A DNA stretch of 64,000 nucleotides from Candidatus Saccharibacteria bacterium UBA5170 (GTDB lineage: Bacteria; Patescibacteriota; Saccharimonadia; Saccharimonadales; Saccharimonadaceae): assembly GCA_002413425.1 (NCBI GenBank), contig DHWY01000003.1, forward strand, positions 9,838 through 73,837, in the 5' to 3' direction. A program made the translations under genes and the position numbers. Positions 8,839-16,825 of this stretch are shown piece by piece. How positions within the stretch are numbered: position 1 is the stretch's first letter; each line of letters opens with the position of its first letter. The notes below the pieces were generated by a model. The model was not told the DNA's origin. It saw nothing but the letters and a program-made list of their open reading frames with translations, and made no database searches.

Positions 8839-9094
8839 ACTTCAACTCCCTTAAAAAACACACTTTAGTTCTTATTACTATACTATAGGCCGGAGGTTTT
8901 CCACAACTACAAATATATAGTATCCAAAAGGGTAGTAAAGGGTACCAGTTTTCCACAATAACCTCCGACCTCGGTTAAAGTGTGGATAAAAACAAGCTTT
9001 ATGGGGAAAAGTTTTAAATACCAAATAATCGTTCTGGCTAAACTTCAACTATCGGCTTGCTAAAAAGGGTTAATTTCGGTAGACTAGGTGAGAT
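8839..9094. other. Probable replication origin (oriC) with DnaA boxes
   Basis: Non-coding region between divergent dnaA and rpmH. DnaA-box-like sites are TTTTCCACA at 8897-8905 and 8949-8957 (+) and a perfect TTATCCACA at 8981-8989 (-). The first two are enclosed by an 11-nt imperfect inverted repeat (8888-8898 and 8960-8970, 10/11 matches, core GGAGGTT/AACCTCC). An AT-rich stretch at 8871-8888 lies next to the first box. Gene order (recF-dnaN-dnaA // rpmH-rnpA-yidC-khpB) is the classical bacterial origin arrangement. Confidence 0.8.
9080..9085 (+). promoter_or_regulatory. rpmH promoter -10 (TAGACT)
   Basis: TTGCTA at 9057-9062, a 17-nt spacer, then TAGACT at 9080-9085, ending 9 nt before the rpmH ATG. 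The transcript would start 2-3 nt before the ATG. AGGTGA lies in between but too close to the start for a normal Shine-Dalgarno. Confidence 0.55.
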
Positions 9095-9232
9095 ATGCCA
9101 AAGCGAACATTCCAACCACACACCCGTCACCGAGCCCGTACGCATGGTTTTCGTGCCCGTATTTCCACAAAGGCCGGACGAGCTGTTATTAAAAGGCGCC
9201 GCATCAAGGGCCGCTCTCAACTAACAGCCTAA
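9095..9232 (+). CDS. rpmH: 50S ribosomal protein bL34
   Basis: 45-aa, very basic protein starting [19 protein letters not shown] and containing [17 protein letters not shown], diagnostic of bL34 of the large subunit. Bacterial bL34 usually has KRTYQPS at this point; here it is KRTFQPH. It is the first rightward gene from the origin and is followed at once by a strong hairpin terminator, so it is probably expressed alone. It is next to rnpA, as in most bacteria. Confidence 0.95.
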   Translation: MPKRTFQPHTRHRARTHGFRARISTKAGRAVIKRRRIKGRSQLTA

Positions 9233-9238
9233 TGACGA

Positions 9239-9272
9239 CAAAAACACCGCCTACCTAGAGCGGTGTTTTTAT
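9239..9272 (+). terminator. Intrinsic terminator after rpmH
   Basis: AAAAACACCGC (to 9250) pairs with GCGGTGTTTTT (9260-9270) around a 9-nt loop, followed by a T-rich run. It ends the rpmH transcript before the rnpA promoter. Confidence 0.85.
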
Positions 9273-9304
9273 TATTGCTACTACCGACCATCTGCCAAAT
9301 ACCA

Positions 9305-9310
9305 TATACT
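9305..9310 (+). promoter_or_regulatory. rnpA -10 element (TATACT)
   Basis: TATACT ends 7 nt before the rnpA ATG at 9318, so the transcript should begin about 1 nt before the start codon. This gives rnpA its own promoter after the rpmH terminator. Confidence 0.55.
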
Positions 9311-9317
9311 AGGATTA

Positions 9318-9671
9318 ATGATCCCTTTTCGTAATCGTTTTCATGGCCACAATAGTCTTCGTTTCGTCTATAAAAATGGACGAATTGTTCGGTCGCGTTA
9401 CGTAACGCTCAAATCGAGTCCAAACCAAAACCGTAGCCAACCTCGTATGGCGGTGGTTGTTAGTAAAAAGGTTTTAAAAAGCGCGGTGCGCCGCAACCGA
9501 ATACGGCGCCGAATTTATGATTATATTCGCAACCAAATACCCCGTCTGAATCAAAATTATGATATTGTCATTATCGTCTCCTCCAGCGAGCTCTTGTCGA
9601 TGCCCTCCGAAGAGTTGGTCGCTCAACTCGAGCAACTGTTTGTGCAGTCAGAACTGTATAAAACCAGCTAA
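9318..9671 (+). CDS. rnpA: Ribonuclease P protein component
   Basis: 117 aa. It shows the RnpA pattern: N-terminal FRNRFHG (usually LKKxxEF-like), the beta strand RMAVVVSKKV, and the basic RNR helix VLKSAVRRNRIRRRIYDYIR. It binds the 5' leader of precursor tRNA and supports the catalytic RNase P RNA (not seen in this window). Length is normal. The ATG at 9318 is 7 nt after a TATACT. It is followed by yidC 52 nt downstream. Confidence 0.93.
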   Translation: MIPFRNRFHGHNSLRFVYKNGRIVRSRYVTLKSSPNQNRSQPRMAVVVSKKVLKSAVRRNRIRRRIYDYIRNQIPRLNQNYDIVIIVSSSELLSMPSEELVAQLEQLFVQSELYKTS

Positions 9672-9723
9672 AACTGCTATAATATATCCCAGTATTGTGC
9701 CTTATCGTTGGAGTTTTTAGCTT

Positions 9724-10680
9724 GTGAATATTTTTGAAGTCTTAGTAGTTCAGCCAATTTTTAACCTGTTAATTGGGTTATATAGCCTGATTCCAGGTGG
9801 TGATTTTGGTATCGCCCTGATTCTGTTTACGATTATGATTCGATTCGCTTTGCTGCCGCTCGTTAAACGGCAACTGCACCAAGTCGGGGCGATGCGCAAA
9901 CTTCAACCGCAACTTGCCAAGATAAAAAAAGACGCCAAAGGCAACAAACAACTCGAAAGCATGCAGATGATGGAGCTGTACAAGCAAAACGGCGTTAATC
10001 CTTTCCGTTCGATTGGAATCCTACTCATTCAACTACCTATTTTTATCGCCCTCTATCAGGTGATTCAGATTTTTACTCTCCACCGCAATCAAATTGGCAA
10101 ACTCACCTATAGCTTTATGCAAAACATCGAGCCGATAAAAAAACTGATTGAACATCCCAATCAGTTCAACGAGAAACTCTTGGGGATTGTTGATCTGACG
10201 GCCCGTGCCTTGGGCGGTCCACATGGTATTAATGCCTTCTTGGTACTGCTGGCGATTATCGCCGCCGTCACCCAATACATCATGTCAAAACAGACCATGC
10301 CGCAACAAGAAGGTAACAAGCGTTTGCGTGATGTTATGACTGAGGCGGCTGATGGTCAACCAGCCAATCAGGGTGAAATGAATGCTATCGTGATGGGAAA
10401 AATGACGAAAATCTTGCCTTTCTTCATGCTATTTGTCATGATGAGTCTGCCAGGTGCACTGGCGCTGTACTACGCAGTTTCAAATATGGTGGCGGTGATT
10501 CAACAACACTTTATCCTTAAACAAGATGTCGACGAACTGGAGTCTATCGCCGAGGAAGTCGTGCCGACAACCGGCAAAAAAGCCACGGCCAAAGCCCGCG
10601 CCAAACTGGCCACCGAGGCAAATATTATCAGGATTACCGCCAAAGACGGGGCTCCAAAAAAATCAAAGAAAAAGGAGTAG
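9724..10680 (+). CDS. yidC: Membrane protein insertase YidC/Oxa1 family
   Basis: 318 aa, the short Gram-positive-like form without the large periplasmic domain. The start is GTG at 9724 with GGAG about 10 nt upstream. Hydrophobic segments are at about residues 12-45, 95-118, 160-185 and 220-250. LLIQLPIFIALYQVI and LPFFMLFVMMSLPGALALYYAVSNM are typical of the insertase core. The C-terminus is Lys-rich (KKSKKKE) and may touch the ribosome. It inserts proteins into the membrane with or without Sec. It lies 2 nt before khpB, the usual partner. Confidence 0.93.
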   Translation: MNIFEVLVVQPIFNLLIGLYSLIPGGDFGIALILFTIMIRFALLPLVKRQLHQVGAMRKLQPQLAKIKKDAKGNKQLESMQMMELYKQNGVNPFRSIGILLIQLPIFIALYQVIQIFTLHRNQIGKLTYSFMQNIEPIKKLIEHPNQFNEKLLGIVDLTARALGGPHGINAFLVLLAIIAAVTQYIMSKQTMPQQEGNKRLRDVMTEAADGQPANQGEMNAIVMGKMTKILPFFMLFVMMSLPGALALYYAVSNMVAVIQQHFILKQDVDELESIAEEVVPTTGKKATAKARAKLATEANIIRITAKDGAPKKSKKKE

Positions 10681-10682
10681 GT

Positions 10683-11144
10683 ATGGACAAAGAACAATCA
10701 ATTCAATTCGCGCAAAAATACTTAGAGGATCTCTTGTCATTCTTTGGGGCCAACCTGACCGTTCATTCCACCTGCGACGAAGACGTTATCGAATTATCGG
10801 TGCCCTCAAGCGAGTTGAACAGCCTGTTGATCGGCCGTAACGCCGAAACCCTCCGTAGCCTGCAATACATCGTCTCGACAGTTCTGCGTAACCAAGAAGC
10901 CGGTCTGACGCGCGTTAATATCGACATTGCCGACTACAAGAAGCAACGGGCCGAACGCGTCGCCGAACAAGCCCATATATGGATAGCCGAAGTTCGTCGC
11001 ACCGGTGATTCATATATTGCCAGCCTCAACGCCGCCGATCGGCGAATCGTTCACCACGTCGCCAGTGAATACAGCGATATTATGACGTTCTCCGAGGGTG
11101 AAGGCCGCGACCGTAAGATTACTATTGCCCAAGCCAGTAGTTAG
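10683..11144 (+). CDS. khpB: RNA-binding protein KhpB/Jag (KH + R3H), lacking Jag_N
   Basis: 153 aa. The KH-like domain (about 40-85) contains LLIGRNAETLRSLQYIV and the R3H domain (about 90-150) contains ADRRIVHHVASEY. The N-terminal Jag_N domain found in longer homologues is absent. The KH GxxG loop reads GRNA, so the second Gly is replaced by Ala. The protein probably binds RNA as a KhpA/KhpB-type regulator. It directly follows yidC (2-nt gap). Its last bases overlap the convergent glycosyltransferase stop at 11141-11144. Confidence 0.88.
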   Translation: MDKEQSIQFAQKYLEDLLSFFGANLTVHSTCDEDVIELSVPSSELNSLLIGRNAETLRSLQYIVSTVLRNQEAGLTRVNIDIADYKKQRAERVAEQAHIWIAEVRRTGDSYIASLNAADRRIVHHVASEYSDIMTFSEGEGRDRKITIAQASS

Positions 11145-12229
11145 GGTTTTAAAGCTTTCGTATAGACCTCGTGTGTCTGCTGCGCCATCCGCTGCCATGA
11201 ATATTTTTTGAGTTGGGTGTAGCCTTCTTTGATCATTTCATTTCTCAACATATCGTTCGACAAGACTTCGTCAATCACCCGCGCCATATCGGTGGTGTCG
11301 CTCGGATTGAAATAGTGGGCGGCGTGACCGTAAACTTCGGGCAGGCAAGTGGCGTTGCTGCTGACCACTGGTGCGCCGTAACCCATCGCCTCTAACCCCG
11401 GGAGGCCGAAACCTTCCATCAGTGACGGAAAGACATAGGCAGCAGCCTTGGTGTAGAGCCAATCTCGTTGAGGGTCTTCAATAAAGTCAGTGAAGAGGAT
11501 ATTTTTGTAGTGACGCTCGGTAAAGTATTGTTCGTTTCGCAGCAGACCGGCGTTCTTTTTACCCACCAGAATTAACCCCAGGTCGGGGTATTTCTTAATC
11601 AGGCGTTGGTGAGCATCACCCAGTCGCCGAATGTTCTTGTAGTCGCTCTGCTGGCCAACGTACAATATAAAATGCTTAAACAGATGCGTGTACGGCTCAA
11701 GGGTGTCAATCGAGACATCGGCTGCCTCGTAGGTAACGGTTACTTTATTTGGCCAGATGCCGCTAAACTCAATCAGTTCTTTTTTAGTAAATTCACTAGG
11801 GGTAATAATCTGATCACTTGTTTTCGCGACTCGTTTAAAGACAAATTTACCGACCACTTGTTTGGCGTGGAAGATGAGCCAGTTTTTGTCTGAATTATAG
11901 GTGTGAAGTAGGTTGAGGTCATGAAAAGTAGTGACTTTGGCGCCGCTATAAAAGATCGGTTGCTGGGGCATGCAAAAGTGCACCAAATCCGGTTCCAGTT
12001 GATCGAGGAATTTTTTGAAACCGATCTGTTCGGCGAACGAATAGTTGGCAAAATCAGCCGTTTTAACGGTGAAGTTGTCGGCCGTTGGGGTCCAAAACTC
12101 TTTATCTTTGGACGGTACTAACACGGTGTAGGTATTGAGGTCATCGACTTCTTGTAGGTAATGAAGCAAGCGTTCGACGTAGCGCCCGGTTGAGGAGTTG
12201 ATAATGCGGGCATCGATGACAATATGCAT
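11141..12229 (-). CDS. Glycosyltransferase family 4 (GT-B)
   Basis: 362 aa. The GT-B fold is shown by the C-terminal PSLMEGFGLPGLEAMGYGAPV, the E-x7-E nucleotide-sugar motif, and FILYVGQQSDYKN at the domain junction. It probably transfers mannose, glucose or rhamnose from a nucleotide sugar in the cytoplasm; the sugar is not deducible. It is the last gene of a three-gene operon, and its start abuts the GtrA stop (12229). Its stop overlaps khpB by 4 nt in convergent orientation. Confidence 0.85.
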   Translation of the reverse strand: MHIVIDARIINSSTGRYVERLLHYLQEVDDLNTYTVLVPSKDKEFWTPTADNFTVKTADFANYSFAEQIGFKKFLDQLEPDLVHFCMPQQPIFYSGAKVTTFHDLNLLHTYNSDKNWLIFHAKQVVGKFVFKRVAKTSDQIITPSEFTKKELIEFSGIWPNKVTVTYEAADVSIDTLEPYTHLFKHFILYVGQQSDYKNIRRLGDAHQRLIKKYPDLGLILVGKKNAGLLRNEQYFTERHYKNILFTDFIEDPQRDWLYTKAAAYVFPSLMEGFGLPGLEAMGYGAPVVSSNATCLPEVYGHAAHYFNPSDTTDMARVIDEVLSNDMLRNEMIKEGYTQLKKYSWQRMAQQTHEVYTKALKP

Positions 12230-12651
12230 TAAACTTCATCTTTCTTGAAAACATACTTGGCGTACAGCACGTAATTCCAGACCAATGTCACCAGGGTGGC
12301 CAGCAGTTTACCGATAAACAGCACGATAGAGTTCGGAATACCCAAGTCACTTATCATCCAGGCAACTCCGGTGATAATAATCGGCTGAATGACCCACAGG
12401 CCAAACAGGGTAATGACCAGGAAGAGGCCGAATTGCTTTTTGGTGTTGCTGGCCTTTGACTTAAAGGTGAAGGAGCGGTTGACAAAAAAGCTAAACACAA
12501 AGGCGATTGTCGTTGAAATATAGTTGCTGGCAATCCTATCAAAACCAAAGAACACCAGGGTAAACAAAATACCAAAATCGAGCGCCGTATTGGCGCCACC
12601 GACCACGCCGAAGCGCAGTTTCTCAGCGTGTTTTTTTATCAGTTTTTCCAT
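12229..12651 (-). CDS. GtrA-like membrane protein
   Basis: 140 aa with four predicted helices: about 14-32, 40-60 (AFVFSFFVNRSFTF, the GtrA signature), 75-97 and 108-130. GtrA-family proteins are thought to flip polyprenyl-phosphate-linked sugars. Its neighbour, a GtrB/DPM1-like transferase, overlaps its start by 29 nt, the classical pairing in which one makes and the other flips the lipid-linked sugar. Confidence in the family is high; the substrate is unknown. Confidence 0.85.
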   Translation of the reverse strand: MEKLIKKHAEKLRFGVVGGANTALDFGILFTLVFFGFDRIASNYISTTIAFVFSFFVNRSFTFKSKASNTKKQFGLFLVITLFGLWVIQPIIITGVAWMISDLGIPNSIVLFIGKLLATLVTLVWNYVLYAKYVFKKDEV

Positions 12652-13573
12652 GGTGGTACTCTTCTACGAAATATAACGGTCGTTGTTTGGTTTCGTTAAA
12701 AATTCGGCCGATGTATTCGCCAATAATACCCAGCGATAACAGCTGGACGCCACCCAGAAACAGGATGACCGCCATCATCGAAGGATAGCCCGCCAGATCG
12801 GTCCCGAAGAAGATAGTCCGAACAACTAAGTAAATGATGTAGACAAAGGCCGCCACCGAGACTACCCCGCCCAACAGCGACGATAGGCGCAGCGGTGCGG
12901 TGGTAAACGAGGTCAGGCCGTCAATCGCAAAGTTAATCAGTTTTGGATAGTTCCATTTAGTTTCACCCGCCAGGCGTTGGTCGCGGTCGTAGGTGATTTC
13001 TTTCTTGTTGTAGCCAATCCAGCTGAACATACCCTTGGTGTAGCGCTGTGATTCACGAATTTGCGTCAGAGCCTGCACGCAGCGACGGTCAAGTAGGCGA
13101 AAGTCGCCGGTGTCTTGCTGAATTTCAATGTGGGTCGCTTTTTGAAGCAGGCGATAGTAGAGGCGCGAGCTGGCTTTTTTAAACCAGCTTTCACCCTCGC
13201 GGCTGGTGCGTTTGGCATAGACATCGTCGTAACCGTCTTCCCAAAGCTTAATCATCTGGGGGATTAACTCTGGTGGATCCTGCAGATCGGCGTCGATAAT
13301 CACCGTGGCGTCACCGGTCACGTGATCCAGGCCGGCAATCATGGCGATTTCTTTGCCGAAGTTACGCGACAGGTTGACGTAGGCGATGCGCTGGTCTTTT
13401 TCGGCGTAATCCTGGATAATTTCGAGCGTTTTGTCGCGACTACCGTCGTTGACGAATAAAAACTCAAACTCGTATGATTTGTTGTCGTTGGCTAATTTGC
13501 CAAGACGTTGGTAGAGCGCCTCTAAAACTTCTTCTTCGTTGTAAGCGGGAACCAGAATGCTGATTTTTTTCAT
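12623..13573 (-). CDS. GT2 polyprenyl-phosphate glycosyltransferase (DPM1/GtrB-like)
   Basis: 316 aa. The catalytic GT-A domain (about 1-225) has ISILVPAYNEEEVLEALYQRL, a DXD-like IDADLQDPPELI and QDTGDFRLLDR. Two C-terminal helices (about 230-255 and 268-292) anchor it in the membrane. The family moves glucose or mannose onto undecaprenyl phosphate. It opens the operon with gtrA-like and GT4 genes. A minus-strand TATACT at 13582-13587 ends 8 nt before the ATG. Confidence 0.88.
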   Translation of the reverse strand: MKKISILVPAYNEEEVLEALYQRLGKLANDNKSYEFEFLFVNDGSRDKTLEIIQDYAEKDQRIAYVNLSRNFGKEIAMIAGLDHVTGDATVIIDADLQDPPELIPQMIKLWEDGYDDVYAKRTSREGESWFKKASSRLYYRLLQKATHIEIQQDTGDFRLLDRRCVQALTQIRESQRYTKGMFSWIGYNKKEITYDRDQRLAGETKWNYPKLINFAIDGLTSFTTAPLRLSSLLGGVVSVAAFVYIIYLVVRTIFFGTDLAGYPSMMAVILFLGGVQLLSLGIIGEYIGRIFNETKQRPLYFVEEYHHGKTDKKTR

Positions 13574-13581
13574 GTGATATC

Positions 13582-13587
13582 AGTATA
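13582..13587 (-). promoter_or_regulatory. Extended -10 (TGTTATACT) for the 13573 operon
   Basis: On the minus strand TG-T-TATACT ends 8 nt before the ATG, giving a near-leaderless mRNA. No Shine-Dalgarno is seen. Confidence 0.55.
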
Positions 13588-13650
13588 ACACTCGGGGTGA
13601 GCTAATGGAATTTAGCTAATAGGGAAGAGTTATTTTTAATTACTAATAAT

Positions 13651-13764
13651 TAATCCTTACTTTCGACGCGGAAAGTAATCAAACGCGCTTCTTTTGCTAC
13701 CCAAAAGGATGCCTTTTGTTGCTTTGTGGCCAAAAAGCAAGGATTACCCCCTGTTAACTAACAG
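13651..13764. repeat. Multi-arm inverted-repeat element
   Basis: An outer 8-bp pair (13651-13658 TAATCCTT with 13739-13746 AAGGATTA) encloses three hairpins: TTACTTTC/GAAAGTAA (13657-13664, 13671-13678), CAAAAGG/CCTTTTG (13692-13698, 13702-13708) and TTGCTTT/AAAGCAA (13709-13715, 13734-13740). A further CTGTT/AACAG lies at 13751-13764. The outer arm shares two bases with the first hairpin. It lies downstream of sucD and upstream of the GT2 operon, with no gene in it. Confidence 0.6.
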
Positions 13765-13767
13765 AAA

Positions 13768-14634
13768 TTATTTATTATCAACTATTAACTCAATCAATCC
13801 CGTAATACTTGTCGCCACGTGTGCACCGGCTTTTGCCAAAGCCTCCGTTTTACTGGCGGCGGATTCATCGGCGCTCCCCAGGATTGCTCCGGCATGGCCG
13901 AGTTGAACGCCAACCGGCGCGTGATGGCCGGCCACGTAGGCAAAGACCGGTTTGGTAACGGACGTGGCGATGTAGTCGGCCGCGAGCTGTTCGTCGGTGC
14001 CACCGATTTCACCAATCAGGACGATTTGATCAACTTCGGGGTCATTTTCAAATAATTCCAGGCAGTCGATAAAACCAGTTCCACGGATGCGATCGCCGCC
14101 AGTCCCGATGACGTAGCGCTGGCCTATGCCCTTTGCGCTCAAGCCCGCCATTGTTTCATAGGTCAAGGTGCCGGAGCGGCTGACGATGGCTGTGCGGCCC
14201 GGCAGGGACATGTTGGCGGGAATTATCCCCAGCTTATTCACACCCGGAATGATAACGCCTGGCGAGTTTGGTCCAATCAGGCTGCTACCCGAACCCGCCA
14301 GTCTTTTTTTAATCTGAATCATGTCATGAATCGGCACGCCTTCGGTAATACAGACAATCAAGGGGATGTGGGCGGTAATCGCCTCGAAGATAGCCGATTT
14401 GGCAAACGGAGCGGGGACAAAAATGACCGTGGTGTCGACCGTGTGCTCTTTTTGAATGTCGGCGATTGAGTCATAGACGGGCACGTCCTCGACAACTTGA
14501 CCAGCTTTGCCAGGTGTTGTACCTGCAACAACATTCGTACCAGCCGCCAACATGGCTTTGGTCTGGAAGCGGCCGTGGCCACCGGTAATTCCCTGAACGA
14601 TGACGTTCTGGGCTGAAAAGAGGGTGCTTTTCAC
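13768..14634 (-). CDS. sucD: Succinyl-CoA synthetase (ligase) subunit alpha
   Basis: 288 aa from a GTG start whose last two bases overlap the sucC stop (GTGA); AGAGG lies upstream inside sucC. The CoA-binding Rossmann part has VQGITGGHGRFQTKAM and AGTTPGKAGQ. The ligase part has IVSRSGTLTYE, GTGGDRIRG and the phospho-His motif LGHAGAI. With SucC it interconverts succinyl-CoA + NDP + Pi and succinate + CoA + NTP. An in-frame upstream ATG (14667) lies inside sucC and is less likely. Confidence 0.9.
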   Translation of the reverse strand: MKSTLFSAQNVIVQGITGGHGRFQTKAMLAAGTNVVAGTTPGKAGQVVEDVPVYDSIADIQKEHTVDTTVIFVPAPFAKSAIFEAITAHIPLIVCITEGVPIHDMIQIKKRLAGSGSSLIGPNSPGVIIPGVNKLGIIPANMSLPGRTAIVSRSGTLTYETMAGLSAKGIGQRYVIGTGGDRIRGTGFIDCLELFENDPEVDQIVLIGEIGGTDEQLAADYIATSVTKPVFAYVAGHHAPVGVQLGHAGAILGSADESAASKTEALAKAGAHVATSITGLIELIVDNK

Positions 14635-15698
14635 GACGAAACCTCTTGCTTGGCGGCTGCCAGGCATTCCTCGAGGGTGGCGAGGATAGGGATGTTTTCT
14701 TGTGAGAGTAGATCTGCGGCTGCCTCGAAGTTTGTTCCCGCCAGTCGAATAAATAGTGGGGGAAGGTTCTCGATTTGTTTTTTAGCAGCAATAATCGCCC
14801 GGGCCACTTCGTCACAGCGACTGATACCAGCGAAAACGTTGATCACAATCGCCTGGATGTTCGGGTATTCGGTAATGCGCCGAAAGGCAGCTACTAACGT
14901 CTCAGTGTTGGAGCCGCCACCGATGTCGAGGAAGTTAGCCGGTACCATGCCGTAATCTGACACAGCGTCAACGGTCGCCATGGCCAGCCCGGCACCATTG
15001 GCGATCGTCGCCACGGTGCCGCCAGGATCCAGGGTGACGAAGTTAGCTTCGGCCGCCTTGTCTTCAAAGTTCCAATCGTGGCGAAAGGCCGCACTGTCGT
15101 CGAGCTCCATCTTGCAATCGCCAGCGACAAATTTTCCGTCATCGGTAAAAACCAAAGGGTTAATTTCTAGCAACGTGGCGTCATTTGCCACAAAACATTT
15201 GTATAAATTCTCTACCAGGTCCTGTAATACGAACGTCTGACTTGGTAAATTGTAATAATCGGCCAATTGCTGTCCTGCTACCTCTACGGATTCACTGCTA
15301 ATAGCTATATTCAAAAAGCTAATTGCCACATTTTCTTCTACTTCTACCCCGCCATTGTTATGTGCCATCAAGCAAATCTCGGCCGCTGGCTTATCGATAA
15401 CCAGCGAAAGGTAATATTCGTGGGCGATGGCTAGCTTTTCTTCCGCCAGAAGGGTCTGCGGTCGGTAGCCTTTGATTGAGAGCTCAAACAATTCATTGAT
15501 TGTCTGCTGTAAACTATCTTTATCGTTAACAATTCGTATACCCCCCGCTTTACCACGCCCACCGGTCGGGACTTGTGATTTTAAAACCACAGGAAATGTG
15601 AGTTGGGGCGAATCATTTCGATGAATTATAGATGAGCGGGGAGTCACAATCCCCGAAAGTGACAATAGATTCTTTGCCTCGTATTCCAGTAGCTTCAC
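14631..15698 (-). CDS. sucC: Succinyl-CoA synthetase subunit beta
   Basis: 355 aa, somewhat shorter than the roughly 388-aa Escherichia coli enzyme. The ATP-grasp domain carries KSQVPTGGRGKAGGIRIV, LLAEEKL and LLEINPLVFTDDG. The C-terminal ligase domain carries IANGAGLAMATVD, FLDIGGGSNTE and INVFAGISRCDEVA. The last is commonly IFGGIxRCD, so one Gly is Ala here. It pairs with sucD by stop/start overlap. No other TCA-cycle gene is in the window, so its metabolic context is unclear. It starts 4 nt after the upstream GT2 gene ends. Confidence 0.9.
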   Translation of the reverse strand: MKLLEYEAKNLLSLSGIVTPRSSIIHRNDSPQLTFPVVLKSQVPTGGRGKAGGIRIVNDKDSLQQTINELFELSIKGYRPQTLLAEEKLAIAHEYYLSLVIDKPAAEICLMAHNNGGVEVEENVAISFLNIAISSESVEVAGQQLADYYNLPSQTFVLQDLVENLYKCFVANDATLLEINPLVFTDDGKFVAGDCKMELDDSAAFRHDWNFEDKAAEANFVTLDPGGTVATIANGAGLAMATVDAVSDYGMVPANFLDIGGGSNTETLVAAFRRITEYPNIQAIVINVFAGISRCDEVARAIIAAKKQIENLPPLFIRLAGTNFEAAADLLSQENIPILATLEECLAAAKQEVSS

Positions 15699-15701
15699 CG
15701 A

Positions 15702-16712
15702 CTAGCCCTTACCGGTAAACAGTTTTCGCAGCTTTCGCACACCTGTCTGATCGGGAGGTAAATCGTTCCACAGGATGCTTTTGATATATTCGGTCGTGAC
15801 GCGCCTATTCTTTTGTATTTGTCCACGCTCACCGAGTTTTTTGAATCCCAGAACAAAACTCATCCCAGCGCCTTTTAGCGCCGGTACGCCGTTGCCTTTG
15901 GCGATGGCGTTAAGCAAAATGAGCCAGTAGGCGAAATAAAACCGAACACCAACAGGGAACAATAGCCCGCGGGGCATATCCTTTAGAAACAATAACGGCA
16001 GGTTCTTGAACGTATGATAGGTGGTAAAGCCAGGGATTTTTTTGCTGGTGGCGCCTTGTTTGTGGTAGGCGATAGCCTTGGGGGTATAAGCGACTTTCCA
16101 GCCCGCCAGCTGGGCCCGGAAACTGATGTCGGCGTCTTCGTAATAAGCAAAAAAATCCTCGTCAAATAGACCGATGTCCTTGAATAAGGCGGTTTTATAG
16201 AGACTGGCACCACCGGTGGCGCCAAAGACCGGCCCGGCCTTGAATGCTTTTGCGGTGTTGTCTCCCCGATTCCTCGGAAAGGCGAGTCCCCACGATGATA
16301 ACCAGTCACCGCTGCTGTCGATTGTTTTACCGTTTTCGTGAAGCAGTAAGCCGGTAGTAATACCAACTTCTTTGGGCCGAGCAGCTTCGACCAGACTCTG
16401 CAACCAGTTTTTATCCGCTATGGCGTCATTATTAAAAAGCGCTACATATTCAAAGTCTTCATTAAGCGCCCACTCAATACCGGTGTTGACGCCGCCGGCG
16501 AATCCGAAGTTGATAGGGTTATAGAGTACTTCAACTTTATCTCTGTGCTTTGTGCGGTACGATTCTAATAACTCTTTTGAATTATCAACTGATCCATTGT
16601 CGATAACGACAATATGGAAATGTTTATAACTTTGCGATAATAGGGACTCAAGACACAATAAAGTGTCTTCAATTCCGTTCCAGTTTAATACAACAATTGC
16701 AACTCTGTTCAT
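15702..16712 (-). CDS. GT2 glycosyltransferase, rhamnosyltransferase-like (WbbL type)
   Basis: 336 aa. The N-terminal GT-A domain has VAIVVLNWNGIEDTLLCLESL, VVIDNGSVDNS and YVALFNNDAIAD (DXD-like NND), then FDEDFFAYYEDADISFRAQLAGW, the ED acceptor motif of WbbL-like enzymes. It probably adds a deoxysugar such as rhamnose to a lipid-linked glycan; the rfb genes nearby support this. It is divergent from the Wzm gene and its stop is 4 nt from the sucC start, so all three may be cotranscribed. Confidence 0.85.
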   Translation of the reverse strand: MNRVAIVVLNWNGIEDTLLCLESLLSQSYKHFHIVVIDNGSVDNSKELLESYRTKHRDKVEVLYNPINFGFAGGVNTGIEWALNEDFEYVALFNNDAIADKNWLQSLVEAARPKEVGITTGLLLHENGKTIDSSGDWLSSWGLAFPRNRGDNTAKAFKAGPVFGATGGASLYKTALFKDIGLFDEDFFAYYEDADISFRAQLAGWKVAYTPKAIAYHKQGATSKKIPGFTTYHTFKNLPLLFLKDMPRGLLFPVGVRFYFAYWLILLNAIAKGNGVPALKGAGMSFVLGFKKLGERGQIQKNRRVTTEYIKSILWNDLPPDQTGVRKLRKLFTGKG

Positions 16713-16806
16713 ATATGTGTATCCATCTTATAACAAAAGCCAGTGAGCGAATAAAAAGATACCTGTTTATTTTTATTCCGAACGGCGCATTGTCATATCA
16801 ATCTGG

Positions 16807-16812
16807 TATAAT
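16807..16812 (+). promoter_or_regulatory. Extended -10 (TGGTATAAT) for the Wzm/Wzt operon
   Basis: TG-G-TATAAT ends 13 nt before the ATG at 16826. TTGTCA at 16790-16795 is too close (11 nt) to act as a normal -35, so the promoter probably relies on the extended -10. Confidence 0.55.
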
Positions 16813-16825
16813 TAATTGCAGACTT

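Noticed and set aside
13694..13906. 70-aa plus-strand ORF over the sucD end
   Set aside because: Runs through the hairpin element and antisense to sucD; no domain.
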